In this document: in pieces, positions 18,398-27,449 of the stretch
Position numbering within the stretch: position 1 is the stretch's first letter
How the letters are laid out: each line of letters starts with the position of its first letter
From: Alkalihalobacillus sp. AL-G
GTDB lineage: Bacteria; Bacillota; Bacilli; Bacillales; Fictibacillaceae
DNA: 64,000 bases
Reading direction: 5' to 3'
Assembly (NCBI RefSeq): GCF_030643805.1
Contig: NZ_CP094656.1
Location: 992,001 to 1,056,000 of the forward strand
Program-made: the position numbers and the translations under genes
The notes under the pieces: generated by a model
Database searches by the model: none
What the model was told of the DNA's origin: nothing
What the model saw: the letters and a program-made list of their open reading frames with translations, nothing else

Positions 18398-19222
18398 TTA
18401 TACTTTTATATTACGGCGTTTCTTGAAAAGGAGGGCATTGATTGAACCCCCTAAAATTAAGATTTGAGCGGTTAAATATAACCAGATCATCAAAATAATG
18501 ATGGTTTTCACATTTCCGTAGATCACAGAATATTGGCTGTACCTCACATAAATGGAAAAACCAACGGAAATAAGCTGCCATAATATGGTTGCGAAAATGG
18601 CACCAGGGATTACATCTTTAAAGGTGTGCTTCGTCTTTGGAACAAAATGAAAAAGTACATAAAAAAACACAAGCAATACAACACTTCCAATACCCCACCT
18701 GATTGGATTTCCAAACGTAATGACAAACTGATAGAGCCACGCATCCTTTTCCATAAAGCTTAAAATCAACCGTTCGGCAACAGGGACAAGCACAGAAACC
18801 ACAACGACACTAATAAAAGCGACTGTAAGTAATAATCCTTCAAAAAGTTGAACGAAAAACGATCGTTTCGTCCTTTCGGGATAGCTTTCATTAAGTATTC
18901 GAGAAAACGCTTGGATTGCAAAAGAAGAAAGCCAAATCGAAGAAAGGAAGCCAAAGGTCAATAAGTTTTCCTCTTGATTCAAAAAAATCCCTCGTAATGT
19001 TTGACGAAGGAACTCCACCGTCTGTTCAGGTGCATATGGCTCAACCAAATCCAGGACAGATCCGGTGTCGATTGGCAGGTTGCTCGCAAGCGTGATTACA
19101 ACAATCAGAAAAGGAAATAATGAAAGCAGGAAATAATATGACATCTGAGCCGCGAGGTCATAAATTTTCCGATCCAAAAACTCTCGATACAACGCTTTTA
19201 CTAGCCATAAAAAATCCCGCAT
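18398..19222 (-). CDS. YihY/BrkB family inner-membrane protein
   Basis: 274 residues with six membrane segments. The N-terminal signature ALYREFLDRKIYDLAAQMSYYFLLSLFPFLIVV is the YihY/UPF0761 (formerly ribonuclease BN-like) pattern, and IPGAIFATILWQLISVGFSIYV lies near the C-terminus. The start has TGAGGATGG upstream. The nuclease assignment for this family was withdrawn in E. coli, so the function is unknown. It lies downstream of the integral membrane gene at 19306, with 83 bases between. Confidence 0.85.
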   Translation of the reverse strand: MRDFLWLVKALYREFLDRKIYDLAAQMSYYFLLSLFPFLIVVITLASNLPIDTGSVLDLVEPYAPEQTVEFLRQTLRGIFLNQEENLLTFGFLSSIWLSSFAIQAFSRILNESYPERTKRSFFVQLFEGLLLTVAFISVVVVSVLVPVAERLILSFMEKDAWLYQFVITFGNPIRWGIGSVVLLVFFYVLFHFVPKTKHTFKDVIPGAIFATILWQLISVGFSIYVRYSQYSVIYGNVKTIIILMIWLYLTAQILILGGSINALLFKKRRNIKV

Positions 19223-19305
19223 GATTAACCATCCTCAATGCCAGAACATTTGCCTTCTAGCAATGGTATCTCCAATCTGCGGGATTTCATTCTGTTTAGT
19301 GGTTT

Positions 19306-20094
19306 TTAGTAGACGGTTTTTACATTCAGATATGATCTGTACACATACATAAGCAAAAGCGGAATACCGATCGCACTGATAAACAAGGAAATAATTTGAC
19401 CGAGAATCGGGATCAATAAAAGGACGAAATTAATTACAATTAAGATAAACGTGACAAGTAAAAAAGTCCCGAGGATGCGAATATATTTTGAAAATGGAAG
19501 TTTAAATGCCTTCCCGATACTTTGAAAAACAGCATCGTGTTCCTCGAAGTAAATGATAAATCCCATAAGGAAAACCAAGCTGAAATAGATATAACAAACA
19601 CCCAAAACAAGCAATACGAAAAAAACGACGGCATCCCCAGCTATGGCAAAAAGACTGATCAATACGACTGAAGCAATAATAAAAACGATAAACAAGGCGA
19701 AGACGCTGACTGTAAACTTAAACGTCCTTGTAAAGTTAGATTTACCGCTGGAAAAGAATTCTGACCAGTTGAACTGTCGGTCATCTGAATGATAAAACGA
19801 TCGAATGAGCCCGATATAACCTGCATAAAGATAAACAGCCATTATCAACAATAAAAGCATCATGGCAAAAAACAAAAATAAATCAGAAACGAATCCATCT
19901 GGTGAAGAAAAATACGAAACACCTACATCATTAAAGCCGTTGTGCAGCATCATTTGAGCAAAATGCTTTCCCGCAAAAATCCAAGTGGCTGCAAACACGA
20001 TAACAAAGGTAATCAATTGATAAAGGATGGCGGGTACTAAAAGTGACGGATTTTTCGATAAATCTTTAAGAACCTTAGGAAGGGTTTTCATCAT
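19306..20094 (-). CDS. Integral membrane protein, 262 aa
   Basis: Six or so hydrophobic helices (FVIVFAATWIFAGKHF; LFFAMMLLLLIMAVYLYAGYIGLI; FVLLVLGVCYIYFSLVFLMGFIIYFEEH). The segment FQSIGKAFKLPFSKYIRILGTFLLVTF resembles the DUF975/glycerophosphodiesterase-associated membrane domain style, with helices flanked by paired-basic loops. The family is not firmly recognised. Two adjacent ATGs (20094, 20091) follow AAAGAGGTGG. It may be cotranscribed with the YihY-like gene. Confidence 0.65.
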   Translation of the reverse strand: MMKTLPKVLKDLSKNPSLLVPAILYQLITFVIVFAATWIFAGKHFAQMMLHNGFNDVGVSYFSSPDGFVSDLFLFFAMMLLLLIMAVYLYAGYIGLIRSFYHSDDRQFNWSEFFSSGKSNFTRTFKFTVSVFALFIVFIIASVVLISLFAIAGDAVVFFVLLVLGVCYIYFSLVFLMGFIIYFEEHDAVFQSIGKAFKLPFSKYIRILGTFLLVTFILIVINFVLLLIPILGQIISLFISAIGIPLLLMYVYRSYLNVKTVY

Positions 20095-20279
20095 CCACCT
20101 CTTTCTTTAATGTTAGTTAACCATATGAAACAATTTCCATTTATATCGACAACTATTAAATAAAATTAATAAATGCAAAAAGCTGAATCCGTACCGAAAT
20201 AAAAATGGAACGCATGGATTGAGGGCATGCGAATAATTGAGGGCTGATATGCAGTGAAAATCCAAATCCATCACCATTT

Positions 20280-21500
20280 TTATTCCGATAACGAAGGGTG
20301 TAGGTAAATAACTGATGCAAGAGTGGAAAATATACCTCCCATCATAATGGTATTGCTCGTCCCGATCTGTTCAGCCATAACTCCTGATACAAAAGCGGCC
20401 ACAGGTATGAGTGTCCAAGTCATAAATCGGCTTGTAGCCTGTACCCGTCCTATTAAATAATCTGGTGTGAGTGTCTGTCGAATGGTTTTGATACATGGGT
20501 TCATCATTGCAGCTGCACACGTTCCGATTCCATTTGCAAGCACGAGCCAACTATATGTAGCAGAAAAACCAAATAGGATGATCGACAAACCACCTACAGT
20601 GGAAGCGATAAATAAAATGCTTCGATATGTATATCGTTTCTTCAAGACATTTGTCACAAGTGCACCAATTATCGCACTTACTCCGCCTATGGAAAGCAAC
20701 CAGCCAATGTGTTGAGCATCAAAGTCCATTGTATCTTTGAGGTGAAAGATCATCATGGTTAAAAAAAGAGTTGTACCAAACACGGATCCAATCATTGCGA
20801 TGTTCGTCATCAAAATTGCCTTCGTTTGTATGACGAAATGAAACCCTTCTTTTAAATCTGTAAAAAATGGTTTTCGCTCGGCAGCAAAATCGGTTTTTAA
20901 TGGGACACTTAAAACCGTCATGAACGCAATCAAAAAGCTGAAGCTGTTTATAAGTAATGCATATCCAGGGTTATACAGGCTGATTGCTAAACCACCGAGT
21001 CCGGGTCCCGCCATAACCGCCGCATTAAACAAACCAGAATCGATTGAATTGACAGCCTGAAGATCTTCTTTTCGAACTAAACTTGGAACGGATGCGAATT
21101 CTGAAGTGTTGTAAAGCTGAGTAAACATACCAACCAATAAAGCACCGGAATAAAGCTGCCACATGTGCAAACCATTTAGTATAAAAAGAACTCCAAGACC
21201 CCCAACAACCAAACATCTTCCCAAATCGCAGACTAATAATATTTTCTTTCGATTAAATCGATCAGATAAAACACCAGCAAACGGTTGGAGTAAAACAGGT
21301 AATCGCTCGAGAGCAGCTACGATCCCCATACTGATTGGAGAACCTGTAAGTGCTAAAACTATGAGTGGAAAAGCAATCAAGTATATCTGATCCCCGAAAA
21401 AGGAAATCAAATTGCCACCCATAAATCTGAAAACAAGGTAATTCTTTTTAAGAATAGGTAGATTGGTTTCTTTCGGTAAAGCTAGAGCCGGTTCAGCCAT
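20280..21500 (-). CDS. MFS efflux permease
   Basis: A 406-residue major facilitator with the loop motif FAGVLSDRFNRKKILLVCD and a C-terminal half that opens with AQHIGWLLSIGG. ATG 21500 overlaps the 3' end of the upstream regulator (GATGGCTGA), so the two are translationally coupled. Efflux of a compound sensed by that regulator is a reasonable inference. Substrate unknown. It is a distant paralogue of the MFS at 17006. Confidence 0.85.
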   Translation of the reverse strand: MAEPALALPKETNLPILKKNYLVFRFMGGNLISFFGDQIYLIAFPLIVLALTGSPISMGIVAALERLPVLLQPFAGVLSDRFNRKKILLVCDLGRCLVVGGLGVLFILNGLHMWQLYSGALLVGMFTQLYNTSEFASVPSLVRKEDLQAVNSIDSGLFNAAVMAGPGLGGLAISLYNPGYALLINSFSFLIAFMTVLSVPLKTDFAAERKPFFTDLKEGFHFVIQTKAILMTNIAMIGSVFGTTLFLTMMIFHLKDTMDFDAQHIGWLLSIGGVSAIIGALVTNVLKKRYTYRSILFIASTVGGLSIILFGFSATYSWLVLANGIGTCAAAMMNPCIKTIRQTLTPDYLIGRVQATSRFMTWTLIPVAAFVSGVMAEQIGTSNTIMMGGIFSTLASVIYLHPSLSE

Positions 21501-22560
21501 CAAAAACCACCTGATTTTCTCTGTATAAGAAGTGCTCCAATTCTTTTGCTAATGCAGTTATCGACGACTTCTTTAAGGTGTATTTCGAATCACGAACCTC
21601 TACGATCCGTGCCGATCGGAGTATTTTCAGATGATGATGGATGGTTGATTTTCCAAGCTCCAATTGTTCGGTCAGTTCTTGGAGTGTTCGAGCATGCTCT
21701 GATAAAAGCTTAACGATTCGTAGTCTCACCTCATCACCTAGTGCTTTGTGTTTTTGTACGAGAAAATATCCAGGAGTATAGGCGTCACCAGGATGGATAC
21801 TTTCATTCGCGACGGGATAATAAAATACTTTAGTTCCTTCAATGTCTGCCTCAATATTCCAAGGACGGTAGATGTACTGCGGGATTAATAGAACATTTTG
21901 CACATTCGGTTCCGGAGGATAGCTGATCCCACCAGTCGCCCATTCGACGAGCTCCTCACTTTTCATTTTCATCTTCATGTTTTGTTTGCTGACCGTGTCC
22001 GTTTTTAATATAGATGAAAGATTATCGGCCGTAGGTTCAATAACTGTTTGATACCAACCTTCCATTACAGTTACGAGGTGTTCTTTTAATGCCTGTACAT
22101 CGTAAGTGCAAATAAATTCAATGTAGGTAGGGAAGAAAATATTGTCTTTGGTAAGCGATTGTAGTTCATGTATTGCAGTCGGATCACCATTAGAAGCTTG
22201 GCTGCGGATTTCCTGAAACTTTGACCCTACATACGGTATACAAATAAAACGCAGCTCCTCAACCGTGAGGGAATCTATGTAAGTCTGAAAGGTGTTTAAA
22301 TCAGAAAATGACTTTTGATGAAGTAATTGTAACAGTGCTTTCCACGTGTTGTTTTTCTCAACAAAATTCAATTGCTCAATCATCTCATCAGACAAAGACT
22401 GTCTAATCCGTTCCCAATAGTTGTCAGGTTGATCCAACGTTTTTAAAAGCCGTTTATTCGTAATTGCAGCAATGCCAAGCGCACACTCCCACAATAACGA
22501 AGACTCGATGCGAACCTCATACGTTTCTCTCTTTCTACCAGTTGTCTGAATAACGTCCAT
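21493..22560 (-). CDS. ArsR-like winged-helix regulator with large N-terminal domain
   Basis: 355 residues. The C-terminal third is an ArsR/HTH_20 winged helix (HKALGDEVRLRIVKLLSEHARTLQELTEQLELGKSTIHHHLKILRSARIV). The N-terminal 230 residues are a separate domain rich in Trp and charged residues, of the type fused to ArsR regulators in Bacillales. Its stop overlaps the MFS start by eight bases, so it most likely controls that exporter. It lacks the metal-binding cysteines of true ArsR, so the ligand is probably not a metal. Confidence 0.8.
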   Translation of the reverse strand: MDVIQTTGRKRETYEVRIESSLLWECALGIAAITNKRLLKTLDQPDNYWERIRQSLSDEMIEQLNFVEKNNTWKALLQLLHQKSFSDLNTFQTYIDSLTVEELRFICIPYVGSKFQEIRSQASNGDPTAIHELQSLTKDNIFFPTYIEFICTYDVQALKEHLVTVMEGWYQTVIEPTADNLSSILKTDTVSKQNMKMKMKSEELVEWATGGISYPPEPNVQNVLLIPQYIYRPWNIEADIEGTKVFYYPVANESIHPGDAYTPGYFLVQKHKALGDEVRLRIVKLLSEHARTLQELTEQLELGKSTIHHHLKILRSARIVEVRDSKYTLKKSSITALAKELEHFLYRENQVVFDG

Positions 22561-22741
22561 AAAAACACCCCATTTACTTCTTTTACTACATTCTATATTT
22601 ATAGAATAATAAATTCAACTCTTATGGAACCACTTAATAAAAAAGGTTTTGATTCCTGTTTGTGGAAGATGGATATGTGAAATTATGTTTATAAATCAAG
22701 CATAAGATGATAACAACATGGAGTATTGAGAGGGGAAAGCG

Positions 22742-23173
22742 ATGAAGTCAAAAAGGAATCGAATATTATTTTATCTTGCATATTTGATCGGTATCTCAAT
22801 ATTTTTATTTGTAGGATCCAAAGTCGGGATGGCCGTTAAAAATTATCAACAAGAGTTTTATAGGGTTCTACCATTAGCTGTTTTTTCAGTATTTTTTTAT
22901 ATCAGTTTAGGTATTGTTTTTGCAGTACCGAACTTTGTACGTAATTATTTGAAAAGCGGAAAATGGAAATATGATTGGACACAATTCATTATAATTTGCG
23001 TGCCAGCTTCGCTCATTACTTTTTCATTTATAACCACTTACGTCTTCGGGGCTAAGTTAGGGTTGTACAAAATAACATCTTCATTATGGGGCATAGACAT
23101 AATTACAATATGTGGGATTGTAGCAGGATACACGCTTATTACGAGTTTGAGAAGAGAAGTAGAGCAGAGATAG
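22742..23173 (+). CDS. Small integral membrane protein, 143 aa
   Basis: Four predicted membrane helices (ILFYLAYLIGISIFLFVGSKVG; LPLAVFSVFFYISLGIVFAV; FIIICVPASLITFSFITTY; IDIITICGIVAGYTLI) with a basic N-terminus MKSKRNR. ATG follows GAGGGGAAAGC. The family is not recognised; similar proteins occur as unknowns in Bacillus. It is divergent from the ArsR-like regulator. Confidence 0.7.
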   Translation: MKSKRNRILFYLAYLIGISIFLFVGSKVGMAVKNYQQEFYRVLPLAVFSVFFYISLGIVFAVPNFVRNYLKSGKWKYDWTQFIIICVPASLITFSFITTYVFGAKLGLYKITSSLWGIDIITICGIVAGYTLITSLRREVEQR

Positions 23174-23264
23174 GGAGGGTATCAATAAAAATAAAGGAAC
23201 ACATCTCCTATTAATGGAATCAAATAAGAGAGTAGTTTTCCTATATTAAGGAGGGTTTCAATTG

Positions 23265-23408
23265 ATGGAAAAGCTGCTGCAATTTGAGAAATCAAAATAT
23301 GGAGTAGAGAAAGATGGTCTGATTGTTGCTCCAAGTATCTTTAAGGTGTTCAAAATCGTTTTTCGAACTAATAAAGAGAACACGAAGTCACGCAATATAT
23401 CTTCCTGA
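23265..23408 (+). CDS. Small ORF with strong RBS, 47 aa
   Basis: ATG 23265 (or the adjacent TTG 23262) follows AAGGAGGG and opens MEKLLQFEKSKYGVEKDGLIVAPSI... ending NISS. It looks like the N-terminal piece of a larger protein, so it could be a truncated gene. A weak hairpin with a T-run (GCGG...CCGC, TTTTTTT, 23459-23483) follows. Not recognised. Confidence 0.4.
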   Translation: MEKLLQFEKSKYGVEKDGLIVAPSIFKVFKIVFRTNKENTKSRNISS

Positions 23409-23511
23409 CCGGATTTCTCACCAAATTTACAGCAACTTTTTATAGGTGATTTTAATTTGCGGAGTAGATGCCGCATTTTTTTGTTTGTTCATTTTTTGAA
23501 AGATTTACACA

Positions 23512-24093
23512 TCACTTTGCTAGGGGTTGTTCCCATTCCTCCCTCAACATACCCATTTTGATAGAGTCAAAGTATTCCCCGTTTACGACTCTGGCTTTTC
23601 GTATTCGACCTTCTTCAAGCATTCCGATCTTTTGTGCGAGGCCAATCATCCGTTCATTACCCGACCATGTTGAAATGCCGACACGAACGACATCCATGTG
23701 GTCGAAAATGTAATTTGTCCAAAGTGAAAATGCATCTGTCCCATACCCGCCAGACCAGTAAGTCGAATCATATATCGCGATTCCGTTGCAAAGCCAATTC
23801 GTAACTTCATCCACCCAATACCAGCCAACAGTCCCGATTAATTTTCCATCGACTTCAATAACAAGAGAATTCCTCGGAGTTCCAGTTCCGATACGTGCGA
23901 GCTCTTCTTGATGATCAGCTAAAAATTCCTCACGGTTTTTTGTGGGCAGTTTATAATAAGGGCCATTCCAATTTAGGTGTTCCCGGTCATCCGCTTCATA
24001 TTTCCAATAGTAGATATCAAGAACATCCTGCTCAGTCAAATCTCGTAATATTACTTTTTTACCTTTTATACAAACATGTTTAGTGGTTTTCAT
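23512..24093 (-). CDS. GNAT acetyltransferase, RimJ/RimL-like
   Basis: A 193-residue acetyltransferase. Acceptor-side motifs are KKVILRDLTEQDVLDIYYWKYE at the N-terminus and GTVGWYWVDE in strand 4. The acetyl-CoA pyrophosphate loop is unusual, YWSGGYGTDAF in place of Q-x-x-G-x-G/A, and is followed by ISTWSGNERMIGLAQKIGMLEEGRIRKAR. ATG follows AAAGGAGTCG. Substrate unknown (protein N-terminus or small molecule). Confidence 0.8.
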   Translation of the reverse strand: MKTTKHVCIKGKKVILRDLTEQDVLDIYYWKYEADDREHLNWNGPYYKLPTKNREEFLADHQEELARIGTGTPRNSLVIEVDGKLIGTVGWYWVDEVTNWLCNGIAIYDSTYWSGGYGTDAFSLWTNYIFDHMDVVRVGISTWSGNERMIGLAQKIGMLEEGRIRKARVVNGEYFDSIKMGMLREEWEQPLAK

Positions 24094-24242
24094 ATCACTC
24101 GACTCCTTTACTTTTGTTCAAAACAAATTCTAGTATAACAAATTGATTGAGTATTATGAAAAAAATAACAAAAATGATAGAATGAAGTATTGAACTTTAA
24201 ATGAAGAATAATAGATCAGATTGTAGATTTGGGGGACATTTT

Positions 24243-24638
24243 TTGATTGAAGAAATATGTACACCAGAAATCACAAATGTCATCAGGAAGCTCTTAACCC
24301 AAGCAACTTCAGCAGATAAGGTCAACAATGTTTATCAACAGTATCTTAAAAGTACATCTAAAAGTCTCTATAGTTATGTGGTTGATGGGGAAATCGTTGC
24401 ATGCATCGGAATCGAGATTAAATCGAACAATATTGCTGAAATATTGCATATTGCCGTTTGTGCTAGTGAAAGGGGAAAGCATATCGGAAGTGCTATGATT
24501 CAAGCGATTTGTAATCAATATGCTCTTAAAAGAGTCTTCGCAGAAACAGATCAAGATGCAGTAGGATTTTACGAAAAGTGTGGATTTAAGATTATTAGTT
24601 TAGGAGAAATGTATCCAGGTGTCGAGAGATTTAATTGA
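24243..24638 (+). CDS. GNAT acetyltransferase, small
   Basis: A 131-residue GNAT domain with HIAVCASERGKHIGSAMIQAI, the acetyl-CoA binding loop, and a C-terminal FYEKCGFKII. I prefer TTG 24243 because GGGGGAC lies seven bases upstream; an ATG at 24201 has no ribosome binding site and would add a non-family extension. It ends 38 bases before the TIM-barrel gene and may be cotranscribed with it. Confidence 0.7.
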   Translation: MIEEICTPEITNVIRKLLTQATSADKVNNVYQQYLKSTSKSLYSYVVDGEIVACIGIEIKSNNIAEILHIAVCASERGKHIGSAMIQAICNQYALKRVFAETDQDAVGFYEKCGFKIISLGEMYPGVERFN

Positions 24639-24676
24639 GATTTGTCATTAAAAGGATAAATTGAAAGGAGCGTATT

Positions 24677-25495
24677 ATGTCACATCGGTTAGGGATATCG
24701 GGGAGTACGATCATGACAGATCCAGAACAGTTTGGAAAGCTATTTAGCAAGGATATTCCACACATCGAAATCGGTGAATTTCCTAGCGAATCGGCTTTCA
24801 ATGAATTTGTAAAATTAGTAAAGGAAAACGGTGTATCTTTCGGGCTGCACTCTCCGCTTTATCGGAATCAAAGCAAGTACGATTTACTTGAAAACGTACA
24901 ATTTAAACCGGAACAGGCATGGGAACAATTTGAAGCAGAAGTCGAACGAATGTCTAATCTAGGAGCAGAATATATCCTCGTACATTTTCCTTATTTTAAA
25001 GGAGGGCCTGTTGATAATGTTAATCAGATTATTGAAAAGGGACTTCAAAAGCTTAGTTCACTGCAAGAAAAATACTCCATTCCGATTGTCTGTGAACCGA
25101 AGCTCGGTTTAAACCGTTCTCGAGTTGGTATTGATTTTCTGCATGATTTTCCTTTGGAGACATGGGAAAAGTATGAACTCAAGCTCTGCATTGATATTGG
25201 GGATTACCTTTTGGCGGTCGGGAAGGAAACTTTAGAATATATCTCGAAATGGAAACAATACATAAAAGTCGTTCATATGCATAATGTCGAATTCCAGGGT
25301 GACCGGTACATTTGGGTTCCTGTCCACCCTTCCCATGAAAGGGATGAAAACTACTTCAATATTGAAGAAATTGTTCTCTTTTTATCAAATTGCGAGAATG
25401 TCACCTTCGTATTGGAGCATACTCCACACTCTAATCCTACCAACCAGTTTGTGGAGGAAGGGATCCATTGGGTCAGAGAATTGATTGGAGAATGA
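24677..25495 (+). CDS. Sugar phosphate isomerase/epimerase-like TIM barrel
   Basis: A 272-residue xylose-isomerase-like (AP endonuclease family 2) barrel: IPHIEIGEFPSE, FGLHSPLYR, YILVHFPYFKGG, IVCEPKLGLN, LCIDIGDYLL, VVHMHNVEFQGD and FVLEHTPHS mark successive strands, with Glu/Asp/His residues placed for a metal site. ATG follows GAAAGGAGCG. The reaction cannot be assigned. Confidence 0.75.
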   Translation: MSHRLGISGSTIMTDPEQFGKLFSKDIPHIEIGEFPSESAFNEFVKLVKENGVSFGLHSPLYRNQSKYDLLENVQFKPEQAWEQFEAEVERMSNLGAEYILVHFPYFKGGPVDNVNQIIEKGLQKLSSLQEKYSIPIVCEPKLGLNRSRVGIDFLHDFPLETWEKYELKLCIDIGDYLLAVGKETLEYISKWKQYIKVVHMHNVEFQGDRYIWVPVHPSHERDENYFNIEEIVLFLSNCENVTFVLEHTPHSNPTNQFVEEGIHWVRELIGE

Positions 25496-25543
25496 TTTCG
25501 GTAGTGCAAACCATCTATAACATATTAGAAGGGACCCTTTAAC

Positions 25544-26683
25544 ATGGATATCCTCATCGACAAAAAATATTTCACAAAAGCCGTATCAGAAGTTAGCAAA
25601 GCTATACAGTCCAATCCTTTAGAGCCTATCTTTTCTGGCATTAAATTAGATGTCACTACTAAAAGGGTTACTCTACTAGGGGTTAATGGTGATTTGTTCA
25701 TCGAACGGTTTGTTTCTGAAAGCATTGATGGAAGAAAGGTGGTAGAAATCAACGCGACCGGATCGATTGTCGTTCCAGCGAAAGCATTTCATGACATTTT
25801 AAAAAAGCTTCCCAATCCGATATCGATCAAAACAAATCAACAATCCATCCTGATTGAGTCAGCCGAAATATCGACCACTTTACATAGCTATCAATCAGGA
25901 GATTTTCCGACTCCACCCACTTATCATCACGATAAAGTAACCACAATATCAAATGATGATCTTTCTAATGCGATCAAACAAACAATATTCGCTACTTCAA
26001 ATAATGAATCAAGACCTGTACTGACAGGGATAAACATGATTTTTGAAGAAGGGCAACTGACCTGTGTCGCAACCAATTCTCAAAGACTAGCAAAATCGGA
26101 AAAAAGCATCGAAGGCAACGGTCAAGGTTCCTTCATCGTTTCTGGATCAAGTCTAAACGAGCTAGTAAAATTGTTGGATTCTGACACAGGAAAAGTGAAG
26201 GTCATTACGACAGATAATTTCCTTATCTTTAAAAGTGGTGCAGTTACGGTGTTTTCTAGATTGATAGCAGGGAATTATCCGGGTGTTTCTGGTCTTATTC
26301 CGAGAGATTTCCACACGGTCCTATCGATAAAAACAAAGCAACTTTTAGAAGGGATAGAGAGAGCCTGTTTGTTCACGAACGAATCGAAAAACAATACGGT
26401 TCATTTAAAACTCGTTGAAGGTACAAAATTGAAAATTTCATCGAACTCGACGCAAACTGGTAAAATATCGGAGACACAAGATCTCGTATCATTAGAGGGC
26501 GAGGGGGAACTAAATCTATCTTTTGATGGAAGGTTCCTGTTGGATGCTTTGAAAACGATCAAGCAAGAAGTGGTTAAAATGAGTTTTGGCGGTACAATGC
26601 GGCCGGTCTTAATGGAACCGACCAACGACACCTCATTAGTCCATCTCATTTCACCTGTACGCACTTCAGGATACTCTGAGTAA
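25544..26683 (+). CDS. Accessory DNA polymerase III beta subunit (sliding clamp paralogue)
   Basis: A 379-residue clamp with three repeated domains: MDILIDKKYFTKAVSEVSKAI, VVPAKAFHDILKKLP, ESRPVLTGINMIFEEGQLTCVATNSQRLA, FIVSGSSLNELVKLL, and the C-terminal FGGTMRPVLMEP...LISPVR. Length and layout match DnaN. It is not beside dnaA, recF or gyrB, so it is an additional clamp rather than the chromosomal dnaN, as known in the B. cereus group. The start has AGAAGGGACC. It stands after a sugar-isomerase-like gene, with nothing to suggest a phage. Confidence 0.88.
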   Translation: MDILIDKKYFTKAVSEVSKAIQSNPLEPIFSGIKLDVTTKRVTLLGVNGDLFIERFVSESIDGRKVVEINATGSIVVPAKAFHDILKKLPNPISIKTNQQSILIESAEISTTLHSYQSGDFPTPPTYHHDKVTTISNDDLSNAIKQTIFATSNNESRPVLTGINMIFEEGQLTCVATNSQRLAKSEKSIEGNGQGSFIVSGSSLNELVKLLDSDTGKVKVITTDNFLIFKSGAVTVFSRLIAGNYPGVSGLIPRDFHTVLSIKTKQLLEGIERACLFTNESKNNTVHLKLVEGTKLKISSNSTQTGKISETQDLVSLEGEGELNLSFDGRFLLDALKTIKQEVVKMSFGGTMRPVLMEPTNDTSLVHLISPVRTSGYSE

Positions 26684-26803
26684 AAAGGAGTAATTTCTTT
26701 AAAATACAAAACAATATGAACAAGACAGTAAATTCGAGACAAGAAGAGTGACATACGGATTTCATCGGGTAGATGTTTTAAAGTAAGGAAGGAGCAACTG
26801 TAA

Positions 26804-27064
26804 ATGGATCTTCAGCTAAGGGGTAAAAGTGTCATTGTAGCTATCGGTACCGATCGAGTTGCAGAGCTTGATGAGATCCGAGCCGGACAACTAGGAATCT
26901 CATACGAAGAGCATGTGGAAAATACCGAACAGAGGATTCCACTAAAACGCTACGGAACTCCTGAGGAGTTTGCAAAAATGGCTGTTTTTCTAGGTTCTGA
27001 AGCGAACACGTACATCACAGGACAATCCCTACTCATTGATGGTGGCATGGTCAAAGCACTGTGA
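26804..27064 (+). pseudogene. SDR oxidoreductase with large internal deletion
   Basis: The 86-codon frame starts after AAGGAAGGAGC with MDLQLRGKSVIVA, the usual first strand of a FabG-like SDR, then jumps in frame to IGTDRVAELDEIRA...KRYGTPEEFAKMAVFLGSEANTYITGQSLLIDGGM, the normal SDR C-terminus. The glycine-rich motif, catalytic Ser-Tyr-Lys and about 170 residues are gone. It cannot be an active enzyme, although it is still readable. Confidence 0.8.
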
Positions 27065-27192
27065 TTATTTTTTGATTATAGCGATGTTGTCTTTCTAAAA
27101 GAGAGAAGAGACCCCCTTGAGCTTTTACCCGGTTTTCTGGTAATCTCTTCTCCATAATAGCTTACCCCTTTGAGGGAAATGTATCGTATATT

Positions 27193-27226
27193 GACCGTCA
27201 GTGGCAGGGACACTGACGGTCTTTTC
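27193..27226 (+). terminator. Rho-independent terminator
   Basis: Perfect 10-bp arms ACCGTCAGTG / CACTGACGGT, then CTTTTC. A second inverted repeat (GAGAAGAGA...TCTCTTCTC, 27103-27151) precedes it without a T-run. Confidence 0.8.
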
Positions 27227-27269
27227 TATTAAATGCTTATTTACTATTTACCATAATTATGAACAATAG

Positions 27270-27421
27270 TGAAACGTTTCAATAACAACCTTTTTATAAT
27301 AAATGCAACTGATAGACTTAAAACTTGATATGAGTAGCGTAGTTTATTTTTAGAAAATTGCTACAAAAGTAATGTTTACGCTTACATTTATCAAAGTTAC
27401 AATTTAATTGAAACGTTTCGA
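27270..27421 (+). promoter_or_regulatory. CcpA cre site and two LacI-type operators
   Basis: TGAAACGTTTCA at 27270-27281 is a perfect palindrome. GAAACGTTTC recurs at 27410-27419, just before the ribosome binding site of the hydrolase gene. Between them TGTTTACGCTTACA (27373-27386) matches the CcpA cre consensus on the reverse strand. The three sites suggest repression by a LacI-family sugar regulator plus carbon catabolite control. Confidence 0.65.
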
Positions 27422-27449
27422 CGACAATTAGTGAAGGGGAGAGATACGT

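Noticed and set aside
27103-27151. Inverted repeat GAGAAGAGA...TCTCTTCTC as a terminator
   Set aside because: Long loop and no T-run. The hairpin at 27193 is a far better terminator.
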